Of a stretch of 6,185 nt of DNA, positions 1 to 6,185 are shown piece by piece. The stretch spans positions 1 through 6,185 of the forward strand of contig CAIVJV010000275.1 in NCBI GenBank assembly GCA_903906325.1. Direction: 5' to 3'. Position 1 is the stretch's first letter. The number at the start of each line of letters is the position of its first letter. Source of the DNA: an uncultured Gemmatimonadota bacterium (GTDB lineage Bacteria > Gemmatimonadota > Gemmatimonadetes > Gemmatimonadales > Gemmatimonadaceae). Below the pieces are notes generated by a model. That model was not told the origin of the DNA and made no database searches. It saw only the letters and a program-made list of their open reading frames with translations. A program made the position numbers and the translations under genes.

Positions 1-1
1 C

Positions 2-955
2 CCGCAGATCGGGCTCGAGCTCGACAAGACGCTCGTGCTCTCGTCGGATGAGGCGCTCACCCTCGACGCGGCGCCCGCCACCCTGGCGGTGATCGGCGCC
101 GGGGCCGTGGGCTGTGAGTTCGCCGACGTCTTCAACGCCTTCGGCTCCAAGGTCACGATCCTCGAGGTGATGCCGCGCATCCTCCCCGTGGAGGACGAGG
201 ACTGCTCGGTGGAGCTCGCCAAATCGTTCAAGAAGCGTGGGATCGAGGTGATCACCGGCGCCAAGCTCGGCACCATCACGAAAGGCAAGGCGAACGTCAC
301 CATCCCCGTCGAGGTGAATGGCGAGAAGCAGGCGCTCACCTTCGACAAGGTCCTCGTCGCCGCCGGTCGCGCGCCGAACATCGAGTCGATCGGGCTCAAG
401 GAGGCCGGGGTACAGACCACCGAACGCGGCTTCATCAAGATCACCGAGCGCTTCGAGACCTCGGTGAAGGGCATCTACGCGATCGGCGACGTCGCCGGCC
501 CGCCGATGCTCGCCCATAAGGGCTCGCGAGAGGGGCATGTGGTCGCCGACATCCTCGCCGGCCATGCGCACCACCCGGTCAACTACGGGAACATCCCCAA
601 CGCCACCTACTGCCACCCCGAGGTCGCGAGCATCGGCCTCACCGAGGGGCAGTGCAAGGAGAAGGGGCTGAAGTACAAGGTCGGCAAGTTCCCCTTCTCG
701 GCGAATGGCCGGGCCCGCACCAGCGGGGAGACCGAAGGCTTCGTGAAGGTCATCCGGGACGAGAAGCACGGGGAGATCCTCGGCGCGCACATCATCGGCG
801 CCCATGCCACCGAGATGATCCACGAGTTCGCCGTGGCCCGTGAGAACGAGTACACCGTCGAGGAGATCGACCTCGCCATCCACGCGCATCCCACCCTCAG
901 CGAGGCGATCGCCGAGGCGGTGCTCGACTCCATGGGGAAGATGCTGCACGCGTAA
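2..955 (+). CDS. lpd: Dihydrolipoyl dehydrogenase (E3), C-terminal part, 5'-truncated by the window edge
   Basis: This flavoprotein reoxidises dihydrolipoyl groups on the E2 or H proteins of 2-oxoacid dehydrogenase and glycine cleavage complexes, passing electrons through FAD to NAD+ in the cytoplasm. The frame is open from base 2, so the GTG at 35 is internal. 317 residues are visible, against about 460-480 for the family. The missing part should hold the first FAD motif and the redox CxxxxC pair. Numbering from base 2, the NAD-binding GAGAVG lies at 32-37, followed by a beta-strand ending in Glu (VTILE), which favours NAD over NADP. VAAGRAPN is at 119-126 and the second FAD motif GDVAGPPMLAHK at 162-173. 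The C-terminal dimerisation domain ends with HAHPTLSE, whose second His (296) and Glu (301) match the catalytic His-Glu pair of E3 enzymes. lipB follows after 18 bp. Mercuric or glutathione reductase is unlikely given the HAHPTLSE ending. The family call is secure; which complex it serves cannot be told from here. Confidence 0.95.
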   Translation, partial: PQIGLELDKTLVLSSDEALTLDAAPATLAVIGAGAVGCEFADVFNAFGSKVTILEVMPRILPVEDEDCSVELAKSFKKRGIEVITGAKLGTITKGKANVTIPVEVNGEKQALTFDKVLVAAGRAPNIESIGLKEAGVQTTERGFIKITERFETSVKGIYAIGDVAGPPMLAHKGSREGHVVADILAGHAHHPVNYGNIPNATYCHPEVASIGLTEGQCKEKGLKYKVGKFPFSANGRARTSGETEGFVKVIRDEKHGEILGAHIIGAHATEMIHEFAVARENEYTVEEIDLAIHAHPTLSEAIAEAVLDSMGKMLHA

Positions 956-973
956 GCGCGCGGTATCCACGCC

Positions 974-1672
974 GTGACCGATTTTCTGGTGTACGACCTC
1001 GGCCTCCGCCGCTATGCGGAGGCCTTGTCGTTCCAACGAGAGGTGGCGGCGCAGCGGATCAGCAAGGCGATCCCGCAGGATGTCCTGCTCGTGGTCGAGC
1101 ACCCGCCGGTGATCACCCTCGGGCGATCATCGAAGGAGGCACATCTCTTGGTGACCCCGGAGATCCTCGCGCAACGGGGGGTCGAGCTCTTCGAGGTCGA
1201 GCGCGGGGGGGACGTGACCTTCCATGGGCCGGGGCAGCTCGTCGGCTACCCGATCGTCGACCTCACCGAGCACACACAGGACCTCCACTGGTACCTGCGG
1301 CAGGTGGAGGAGGTCCTGATCCGATCCGTCGCCCCATTCGGGATCGTCGCCGAACGTGTGGCGGGCAAGACCGGGATCTGGACCCAGGGGCGCAAGCTCG
1401 CGAGCATCGGCGTGCATGCGCGACAGTGGGTCACCTGGCACGGCTTCGCGCTCAACGTGACCACCGATCTCTCGTACTTCGATCTGATGGTCCCCTGCGG
1501 GATCGCCGAGGTGGAGATGACCTCGGTGGCGGCGGAGCTCCAACGGAAGGCGGGGGAGACCGCCGATGCGATCCCCCCCGCCCTCGATCGCGCGGTGCGC
1601 GAGTCCGTGATCGCGGCGTGGGGAAAGGTCTTCCAGCGAACCCCCCGCCCCGTCGCCTCACTCGAGGCCTAG
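974..1672 (+). CDS. lipB: Octanoyl-[acyl-carrier-protein]:protein N-octanoyltransferase LipB
   Basis: LipB moves an octanoyl group from octanoyl-ACP to the lipoyl-domain lysine of E2 or H proteins, the first step of endogenous lipoate synthesis in the cytoplasm. LipA then inserts sulfur. The 232 residues match the usual family length. Visible motifs are VEHPPVITLGR at 41-51, the substrate-pocket motif RGGDVTFHGPGQ at 77-88, GKTGIW at 131-136, the catalytic lysine K141 in RKLASIGV, and the acyl-thioester cysteine C175 in LMVPCGI. This is the Cys/Lys dyad known for LipB. The start is GTG at 974. I see no Shine-Dalgarno sequence before it, so translation may depend on ribosomes arriving from lpd, whose stop is 18 bp upstream. 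The reading frame is intact. The pairing with lpd fits a shared lipoylation role. The gene ends 7 bp from the stop of a convergent peptidase gene. The functional call is secure; co-transcription is inferred from spacing only. Confidence 0.96.
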   Translation: MTDFLVYDLGLRRYAEALSFQREVAAQRISKAIPQDVLLVVEHPPVITLGRSSKEAHLLVTPEILAQRGVELFEVERGGDVTFHGPGQLVGYPIVDLTEHTQDLHWYLRQVEEVLIRSVAPFGIVAERVAGKTGIWTQGRKLASIGVHARQWVTWHGFALNVTTDLSYFDLMVPCGIAEVEMTSVAAELQRKAGETADAIPPALDRAVRESVIAAWGKVFQRTPRPVASLEA

Positions 1673-1679
1673 GCGCGCC

Positions 1680-3743
1680 TCACTTCCGCCGGGACTGCGC
1701 CGTCCCGTTCACGCGCGCCCACTGGTCATACCAATCGTGCATGTAGAGGATCGTCCGCATCGCGTTCGACGGACGGGTCCCGGTGCCATGGTACTGGTTT
1801 GGGAAGCGCAGGAGCTTCGTCGGGATCCCCCGGTACTTGAGGGCCGCATAGTACTCCTCGGTCTGCGCCATCGGGGTGCGCAGATCGGCCTCGCCCGTCA
1901 TCAACAAGGTCGGCGTCGTCACCTTGCCGACGGACATGATCGACGACTGCTCGAGCCAGCGTGACGGATCCTCCCAGAAGGGCTGCTTGAAGAAGCTCAT
2001 CGTGAAGAAGGGGATGTCGGTCTGCCCGAACATGCTCATCCAATTGATCACCGGGCAGCGGACCGCCGCGGCCGCGAAGCGATCGGTGTGCCCGATCGCC
2101 CAGCTGGAGAGCACCCCACCACCCGAGCACCCACCCACATACATCCGATCGGTGTCGATCGCCGCCGTCTTGATCGCCGCATCGACCCCCGCCATGAGAT
2201 CCTCATGGTCGACACCCGGATACCGGAAGTTGATCCCGCGCGCGAAGGCCTCGCCGTAGCTCGTCGACCCGCGCGGATTGGTGTAGAGCACCACATATCC
2301 CATCGCCGCCCACGCCTGATAATCGAAGTTGAAGCGGGCGAAGTAATCGGCGAAGGGGCCGCCATGGATCTCGAGGATCAGCGGGTAGCGCTTCGCGGGA
2401 TCATAGTGCGGCGGCTTCACCAGCCAGCCATGCACCTTGGTCCCGTCCTTCGAGGTGAACCAGAGCTCCTCCTGCGCGCCGAGCGTCCGGCCCGCGAGGA
2501 GATCGTCATTCACCCGGGTGAGCTGCTGGACCGGGGCCCCACCGCGAAGGGAGAAGCGCACCACATCCGAGGGCGCATCGGGCGCCGAGCGTACCCCCAC
2601 GCCGAACCCCTCACGCCCGCCGGCCATCGAGACGAGCGAGAGCACATGCTGGCCCGTCGTCACCTCACGGGAGGCGCCGGTCAGCGGGAAGAAGCGGACA
2701 TTCGTCATGCCATGCGAGGTGTAGCTCGCGAAGAGCCCGCTATTGTCCGGCGCCCACCGCATATCGCTCACCAACCGATCCAGCACGCGGCTGAGGTTGC
2801 GCTGATTGCTCCCGTCGAGTTGCGCGACCTGGAGATCGGGCTGCGAATAGGTGTCCGGGGCCTCGGGATATCCGAGGAAGGCCACGAGCCGCCCATCCGG
2901 GGAGACCGTCGGGCTCGTCCAATTCCCCTCCGCGCGCGTCACCTGACGGACCGCCCCACTGGCCAGGTCGAGGGCGTAGATGTGTGACCGCCGATAGACG
3001 GCATCCCAGTTCCCCTTCCATCCATCGAAGACGATCGTCCGCCCGTCGGGCGTGAAGTCGAAGGTCACCCCCGCCTCGAGACCATCGAAGCGCGACCCGA
3101 CGTTCCAGCTCCCGAAGGTCAGCTGCTGCGCGCTCCCCCCCTCGGCGGGGACCGAGAAGAGATGCACGAAGCCGCGACGCATGAAGCCGCGATAATCCTG
3201 TCGGTAGTGGAGATCCTCGATCACGCGCGGCCCCTCGTCCCAGCGCGCGCCCGCGGGCGCGGCGGGCATCGGGATCGACCACCGCGAGGGCGCGGCGACG
3301 AACCGCCCGAAGGCGATCGACCTCCCGTCGGGGCTCCACTTGGGATCCCGCGGCGCCTCATCGAGGCGCGTCACCTGACTCGTCGCGCCTTCGGCGTCCA
3401 TCCACCGCACGAAGAGCTGCGTCCCCGCCGGCTCGCCGGCGGCGAGATAGAGGATCCGCGTGCCATCGGGGGACCACCGTGGCCCGCTGCCCAACGTGAG
3501 GAAACGCTGCCGACCACCGTCGGCATCCATGATCCAGAGGGCCGTATCCCACCGGTCCTCACGCGTGTTCACATACCGACGGGTGTAGATGATCTGCTTC
3601 CCATCGGGCGAGAGCTGCGGATCGCTCACCGTCTCGAGGTCGAGATACGAGGCGACGGTGAGGACGGTATCGCGCTGCGCCAGCACGAGCGCGGGGGCTC
3701 CGATGACGAGCAGGGCGACCAACGAGCGAATGAGTCGACGCAT
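1680..3743 (-). CDS. Secreted S9-family serine peptidase (dipeptidyl/acylaminoacyl-peptidase type)
   Basis: This is a prolyl-oligopeptidase-clan enzyme predicted to cleave short peptides outside the inner membrane. I place the start at the ATG at 3743 (687 residues). An upstream in-frame TTG at 3758 would add five residues, but it overlaps the ribosome binding site. Residues 1-22 look like a Sec signal peptide (MRRLIRSLVALL core, likely cleavage after VLA, before Q23). Six PD40-type propeller repeats with SPDG-like signatures are visible near 42-55, 89-100, 135-147, 229-242, 279-292 and 329-341; a seventh blade is probably degenerate. The hydrolase domain runs from about 430 to 687. HGGPF at 460-464 supplies the oxyanion region, and the nucleophile is S540 in GGCSGGG. 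D620 (TGEADLR) and H652 (QYHGTG) complete the triad. The only two cysteines, C539 and C563, flank the nucleophile region. The COG4324-type gene lies 100 bp upstream on the same strand. The family is secure; substrate preference (dipeptidyl versus acylaminoacyl) is not determined. Confidence 0.93.
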   Translation of the reverse strand: MRRLIRSLVALLVIGAPALVLAQRDTVLTVASYLDLETVSDPQLSPDGKQIIYTRRYVNTREDRWDTALWIMDADGGRQRFLTLGSGPRWSPDGTRILYLAAGEPAGTQLFVRWMDAEGATSQVTRLDEAPRDPKWSPDGRSIAFGRFVAAPSRWSIPMPAAPAGARWDEGPRVIEDLHYRQDYRGFMRRGFVHLFSVPAEGGSAQQLTFGSWNVGSRFDGLEAGVTFDFTPDGRTIVFDGWKGNWDAVYRRSHIYALDLASGAVRQVTRAEGNWTSPTVSPDGRLVAFLGYPEAPDTYSQPDLQVAQLDGSNQRNLSRVLDRLVSDMRWAPDNSGLFASYTSHGMTNVRFFPLTGASREVTTGQHVLSLVSMAGGREGFGVGVRSAPDAPSDVVRFSLRGGAPVQQLTRVNDDLLAGRTLGAQEELWFTSKDGTKVHGWLVKPPHYDPAKRYPLILEIHGGPFADYFARFNFDYQAWAAMGYVVLYTNPRGSTSYGEAFARGINFRYPGVDHEDLMAGVDAAIKTAAIDTDRMYVGGCSGGGVLSSWAIGHTDRFAAAAVRCPVINWMSMFGQTDIPFFTMSFFKQPFWEDPSRWLEQSSIMSVGKVTTPTLLMTGEADLRTPMAQTEEYYAALKYRGIPTKLLRFPNQYHGTGTRPSNAMRTILYMHDWYDQWARVNGTAQSRRK

Positions 3744-3752
3744 GGGGGGGGT

Positions 3753-3757
3753 CTCCA
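3753..3757 (-). promoter_or_regulatory. Shine-Dalgarno sequence of the S9 peptidase gene
   Basis: Read on the minus strand, TGGAG occupies 3757-3753. It is followed by A and a run of eight C before the ATG at 3743, so GGAG lies 9 nt from the start codon, a normal distance. This site decides the start. The alternative TTG start at 3758 overlaps the motif and has no comparable site of its own. The uninterrupted C8 spacer is unusual and is discussed as a finding. Confidence 0.7.
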
Positions 3758-3843
3758 AAGGTGAAGCTGCCCCCAGAACATGGCACCGACCGACGAGGGG
3801 GGCCAGCAGACCCGAGGCCGTCCCTGCCTCCGACAGCGCTCCC

Positions 3844-4902
3844 CTACCGCCGTCCTGCCGCGTGCCGCCGGATGATCGCCCCCATCGCCCGCTCCAGGTC
3901 CTGCCCCGCCTCCCGATACGCCACTTCGAAGCTCTCGAGGTCGGTCAGGTAGATCCGCCGCGCGATCAGCGCGGCGTTGTCCAACCGCACCCGCTCGGCG
4001 TAGCGCGGATCGATGGCTTCGAAGCGCGGCGCCAGGGAATCGACGAGCACCCGCCGTGCCACGCCATAGACCGAGTCGCGGAGCGCGAGCCGGTGGTCCC
4101 GCTGCCCCTCCCCCGGATGCGCGGCGAGTACCGAATCGATGGTCCCGTAGAGCCGCCGCCAGAACTCGGCGAGGCGCCGTTCATCGGCCCACCGCGACGC
4201 GACCCGATCGACATTTGCACGGTCCCCGCGCACGCGGAAGAACTGCTCGGCGCCACGCGCCCCGACGAAGTTCGCGAACGACTCGTTGAACGGCACCGCA
4301 TCCTTCGGGAAGTAGCGCGCGTGCGTCAGCTCGTGGATCACCGTCTCCACGATCGACGCCGAGTCCCCCTGCAGCGTGGTGTTCAGCACCGGGTCCTCGA
4401 ACCATCCGAGGGTACTGAACGCCGGCGCCGGACGGAGGTAGGTATCGAGACCAGCGGCGCGGAGCCCGGCCTCCGTGCGCGTGGCCTCGGCCCAGCGGAA
4501 GAACCCCTTGTACGGGACCCGCCCGACGATCGGGAACCACCAGGTCATCGGGACCAACCGATCCCGCTCCGCCGCCGAGAGCACCAACACCAGCGTGTCC
4601 CGTCCGATGTCGGCATACTGGGTGAAGGCCCCATCGGTCGGGAGCCCGAGCCGGTGCGCGGCGAAGGCCCGGGCCTCGAGCACCAGCCGGAGCTTGCCCC
4701 GGGTCCCCGGGTCGAGGGTCGAATCGGCGACGAGCCCCGCGATCGGCTGGCGCCGCCAGAGGATCCTAGCCTCCTCCCACCCGGCCCGGACCACGAACCA
4801 TCCGAGGGGGGTGACCGCCGCCACCGCCGCGAGAAAGACCAGCCCGCCGAGTCCGATGCGTCCCCACCGCCAGCGCCGTGGGCGCCTCGTCTCCACAACC
4901 AT
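3844..4902 (-). CDS. Membrane-anchored predicted zinc aminopeptidase (COG4324 / PF10023 family)
   Basis: This is a 352-residue predicted metallopeptidase. The N-terminus is very basic (RRPRRWRWGR, 7-16) and is followed by one hydrophobic segment at about 17-38. By the positive-inside rule this suggests a single-pass anchor with the catalytic domain on the periplasmic side. Family signatures appear in order: VPYKGFF at 129-135, AFSTLGWFEDP at 161-171, HELTHA at 190-195, and FNESFANFVG at 205-214. HELTH gives two zinc-binding histidines (H190, H194) and the catalytic glutamate E191; E207 in NES is the probable third ligand. It has no cysteines. The start is the ATG at 4902, with no clear Shine-Dalgarno sequence upstream. 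The S9 peptidase gene follows after 100 bp, so the two may act together in peptide breakdown; that is inference. The name 'aminopeptidase' comes from family prediction, and I know of no firm biochemical proof for the family. Family membership is strong; substrate is unknown. Confidence 0.88.
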   Translation of the reverse strand: MVVETRRPRRWRWGRIGLGGLVFLAAVAAVTPLGWFVVRAGWEEARILWRRQPIAGLVADSTLDPGTRGKLRLVLEARAFAAHRLGLPTDGAFTQYADIGRDTLVLVLSAAERDRLVPMTWWFPIVGRVPYKGFFRWAEATRTEAGLRAAGLDTYLRPAPAFSTLGWFEDPVLNTTLQGDSASIVETVIHELTHARYFPKDAVPFNESFANFVGARGAEQFFRVRGDRANVDRVASRWADERRLAEFWRRLYGTIDSVLAAHPGEGQRDHRLALRDSVYGVARRVLVDSLAPRFEAIDPRYAERVRLDNAALIARRIYLTDLESFEVAYREAGQDLERAMGAIIRRHAAGRR

Positions 4903-4936
4903 AGAGCGGAAGATCGCGAGGGGGGGCCTGAGGCGC

Positions 4937-4942
4937 TATCCT
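4937..4942 (+). promoter_or_regulatory. Candidate -10 element for dnaE, near-leaderless
   Basis: TATCCT matches four of six positions of the sigma-70 -10 consensus in an otherwise GC-rich 49-bp divergent spacer. Its last T is 9 nt before the A of the dnaE ATG, so transcription would begin only 1-3 nt before the start codon. This agrees with the absence of a properly spaced Shine-Dalgarno sequence: the nearest GAGG, at 4930-4933, is 18 nt from the ATG. The position for a -35 box (4914-4919, TCGCGA) is a poor match. The call is weak and rests on position as much as on sequence. Confidence 0.3.
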
Positions 4943-4951
4943 TCACCTCCC

Positions 4952-6185
4952 ATGTCCTTCGTGCACCTGCACTGCCACTCCGAGTACTCCCTGCTGGACG
5001 GGGCGAACCGGATCGATGACCTGATCGCCCGGGCCAAGACGTTCGAGCAGCCCGCGCTCGCGATCACGGACCATGGCAACCTGCACGCCGCCTGGGAGTT
5101 CCAGGAGAAGGCTAAGAAGGCGGGGATCAAGCCGATCCTCGGGATGGAGGCCTACGTGGCCCCCGGGGACCGCCGCCAGCGGGGTCGTGCCCAACAGGGG
5201 GAGCGGAACTACTACCACCTCGTCCTCCTCGCCCGGGACCTCACCGGGTACCGCAACCTCGTGAAGCTCTCCTCCCTCGCCTACACCGAGGGGTTCTACG
5301 GGAAGCCGCGCGTGGACCGCGAGCTCCTCGCCCGGCACCACGAGGGACTGATCGTCTCCAGCGCCTGCATGGCGGGCGAGGTCGCACGCCACCTGCTCGA
5401 AGACCGGTACGACGAGGCCAAGGCGGTCGCCGCCTGGTACGCCGAGGTGTTCAAGGACCGCTACTACCTCGAGGTGCAGGCGCATGAGGCCGGGGATCAG
5501 CGCCGACTCAACCAGGAGATCTTCCGTCTCGGGAAGGATCTCGGGCTCCCGGTGCTCGCGACCAACGACGCGCACTTCCTCACGGCCGAGGACCACGACG
5601 CCCACGACGTCCTCCTCTGCATCGGTCTCAAGAAGGACCGGATGGACGCCGACCGGATGCGCTACGACCACGGGCTCTTCTTCAAGAGCGCCGACGAGGT
5701 GCGGGCCCACTTCCCCGATCGCCCCGACGTCCTCGAGCAGACCGTCGCGATCGCGGACCAGGTCGACGTCGTCTTCGACAAGAAGTACTTCGTCCCCGCC
5801 TTCCCCCTCCCCAAGGGGGTGAAGAGCGAGAACGACCTCCTGGTGAAGCTCGCGACGGCCGGGGCCAAGGCCCGCTACGGGACCCCGCTCCCCGCCGAGG
5901 TGAAGGACCGGCTCGACTACGAACTCGGAGTCATCACGAAGACGGGGTATGCCGGCTACTTCCTGATCACCGCCGACTTCATCCAGGCGGCGCGCGACCG
6001 CGGGATCCCCGTGGGGCCGGGGCGTGGCTCCGCCGCTGGCTCCCTCGTGGCCTACGCCACCGGGATCACCAACGTCTGCCCCCTCACGTTCGATCTCCTC
6101 TTCGAGCGCTTCCTCAACCCCGAACGCGTCTCGATGCCCGACATCGACGTCGACTTCTGTGAGGAGCGGCGCGGCGAGGTGATCG
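4952..6185 (+). CDS. dnaE: DNA polymerase III subunit alpha, N-terminal part, 3'-truncated by the window edge
   Basis: This is the catalytic subunit of the replicative polymerase. 411 residues are present out of the roughly 1,100-1,200 usual for DnaE. The frame starts at the ATG at 4952 and stays open to the right edge. The N-terminal PHP domain (about 1-280) shows HLHCHSEYSLLDG at 5-17, ITDHGN at 38-43, GMEAYVA at 64-70, a histidine at H89, SSACMAGEV at 136-144 and ATNDAHF at 203-209. These include the residues usually proposed as PHP metal ligands. The palm begins with the conserved VGPGRGSAAGS motif at 354-364, followed by MPDIDVDF at 395-402, where D399 and D401 match the first two catalytic aspartates (D401 and D403 in E. 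coli). The third aspartate, the thumb, fingers and beta-binding parts lie beyond the window. PolC is excluded because no exonuclease domain interrupts the PHP domain. DnaE2/ImuC is less likely but cannot be fully ruled out without the C-terminus. The gene is divergent from the aminopeptidase gene, 49 bp away. Confidence 0.94.
   Translation, partial: MSFVHLHCHSEYSLLDGANRIDDLIARAKTFEQPALAITDHGNLHAAWEFQEKAKKAGIKPILGMEAYVAPGDRRQRGRAQQGERNYYHLVLLARDLTGYRNLVKLSSLAYTEGFYGKPRVDRELLARHHEGLIVSSACMAGEVARHLLEDRYDEAKAVAAWYAEVFKDRYYLEVQAHEAGDQRRLNQEIFRLGKDLGLPVLATNDAHFLTAEDHDAHDVLLCIGLKKDRMDADRMRYDHGLFFKSADEVRAHFPDRPDVLEQTVAIADQVDVVFDKKYFVPAFPLPKGVKSENDLLVKLATAGAKARYGTPLPAEVKDRLDYELGVITKTGYAGYFLITADFIQAARDRGIPVGPGRGSAAGSLVAYATGITNVCPLTFDLLFERFLNPERVSMPDIDVDFCEERRGEVI

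Noticed and set aside
1655..1681. Possible hairpin terminator (GCCTC, ACTC loop, GAGGC; second GCCTC at 1677-1681)
   Set aside because: Stems are only 5 bp, the two pairings exclude each other, and there is no T-run on either strand.
2088..2987. 299-codon plus-strand open frame opposite the S9 peptidase
   Set aside because: It is antisense to a gene with a full catalytic triad and propeller repeats, and its composition is the low-complexity R/P/E/H pattern of a shadow frame.
3246..3261. Perfect 16-bp GC-only palindrome
   Set aside because: It lies inside the S9 peptidase coding sequence, where it encodes an Ala/Pro/Gly-rich stretch. In DNA of this composition such a palindrome is plausible by chance.
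3744..3758. TTG start at 3758 for the S9 peptidase (five extra residues)
   Set aside because: The TTG overlaps the GGAG ribosome binding site of the ATG at 3743, and the added residues would put METPP ahead of a standard signal peptide.
3744..3843. 100-bp spacer between the two minus-strand peptidase genes as a promoter or terminator site
   Set aside because: I found no -35/-10 pair and no stable hairpin followed by T residues. A weak GAGGC/GCCTC pairing alone is not enough to call a site.
3589..5019. Long plus-strand open frame (476 codons) opposite the aminopeptidase gene and running into dnaE
   Set aside because: It mirrors two well-supported genes. Its translation is dominated by Pro, Arg and Glu with no recognisable motif, as expected for an antisense frame in GC-rich DNA.
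4943..5710. 255-codon minus-strand open frame within dnaE
   Set aside because: It is antisense to highly conserved PHP-domain coding sequence and has no family motif.

Overview
The window is GC-rich, tightly packed bacterial chromosome. It carries five protein-coding genes and no mobile element, CRISPR array, tRNA or rRNA that I can recognise. Codons end mostly in G or C. Housekeeping genes (lpd, lipB, dnaE) sit beside two envelope or secreted peptidases of types common in aerobic, proteolytic Gram-negative lineages. My best guess at the phylum is Gemmatimonadota or a similar high-GC, diderm soil or aquatic group. That is an impression from gene types and composition, not a demonstrated assignment.

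Layout. (1) Positions 2-955, plus strand: the C-terminal two thirds of dihydrolipoyl dehydrogenase (lpd), cut by the left edge. (2) 974-1672, plus strand: complete lipB, octanoyltransferase, 18 bp behind lpd and probably co-transcribed with it. (3) 1680-3743, minus strand: a secreted S9-family serine peptidase with a beta-propeller and an alpha/beta-hydrolase domain, convergent with lipB across a 7-bp gap. A Shine-Dalgarno sequence places its start at the ATG at 3743. (4) 3844-4902, minus strand: a membrane-anchored HExxH metalloprotein of the predicted aminopeptidase family (COG4324/PF10023). (5) 4952-6185, plus strand: the N-terminal 411 residues of DnaE, the replicative polymerase III alpha subunit, cut by the right edge and divergent from gene 4 across 49 bp.

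How the genes relate. lpd and lipB belong to the same physiology. LipB starts lipoyl cofactor synthesis, and Lpd reoxidises the dihydrolipoyl arm of 2-oxoacid dehydrogenase and glycine cleavage complexes. The two minus-strand genes may form a peptide-degrading pair at or beyond the inner membrane, separated by 100 bp. dnaE is an independent replication gene. There is no gene-free stretch longer than about 100 bp.

I do not see an undescribed system here. The points most worth a second look are the complete-looking metal site in the DnaE PHP domain, a lone cysteine pair around the catalytic serine of the S9 peptidase, a C8 run between that gene's ribosome binding site and its start codon, a possible near-leaderless dnaE promoter, and a roughly four-fold excess of GATC.
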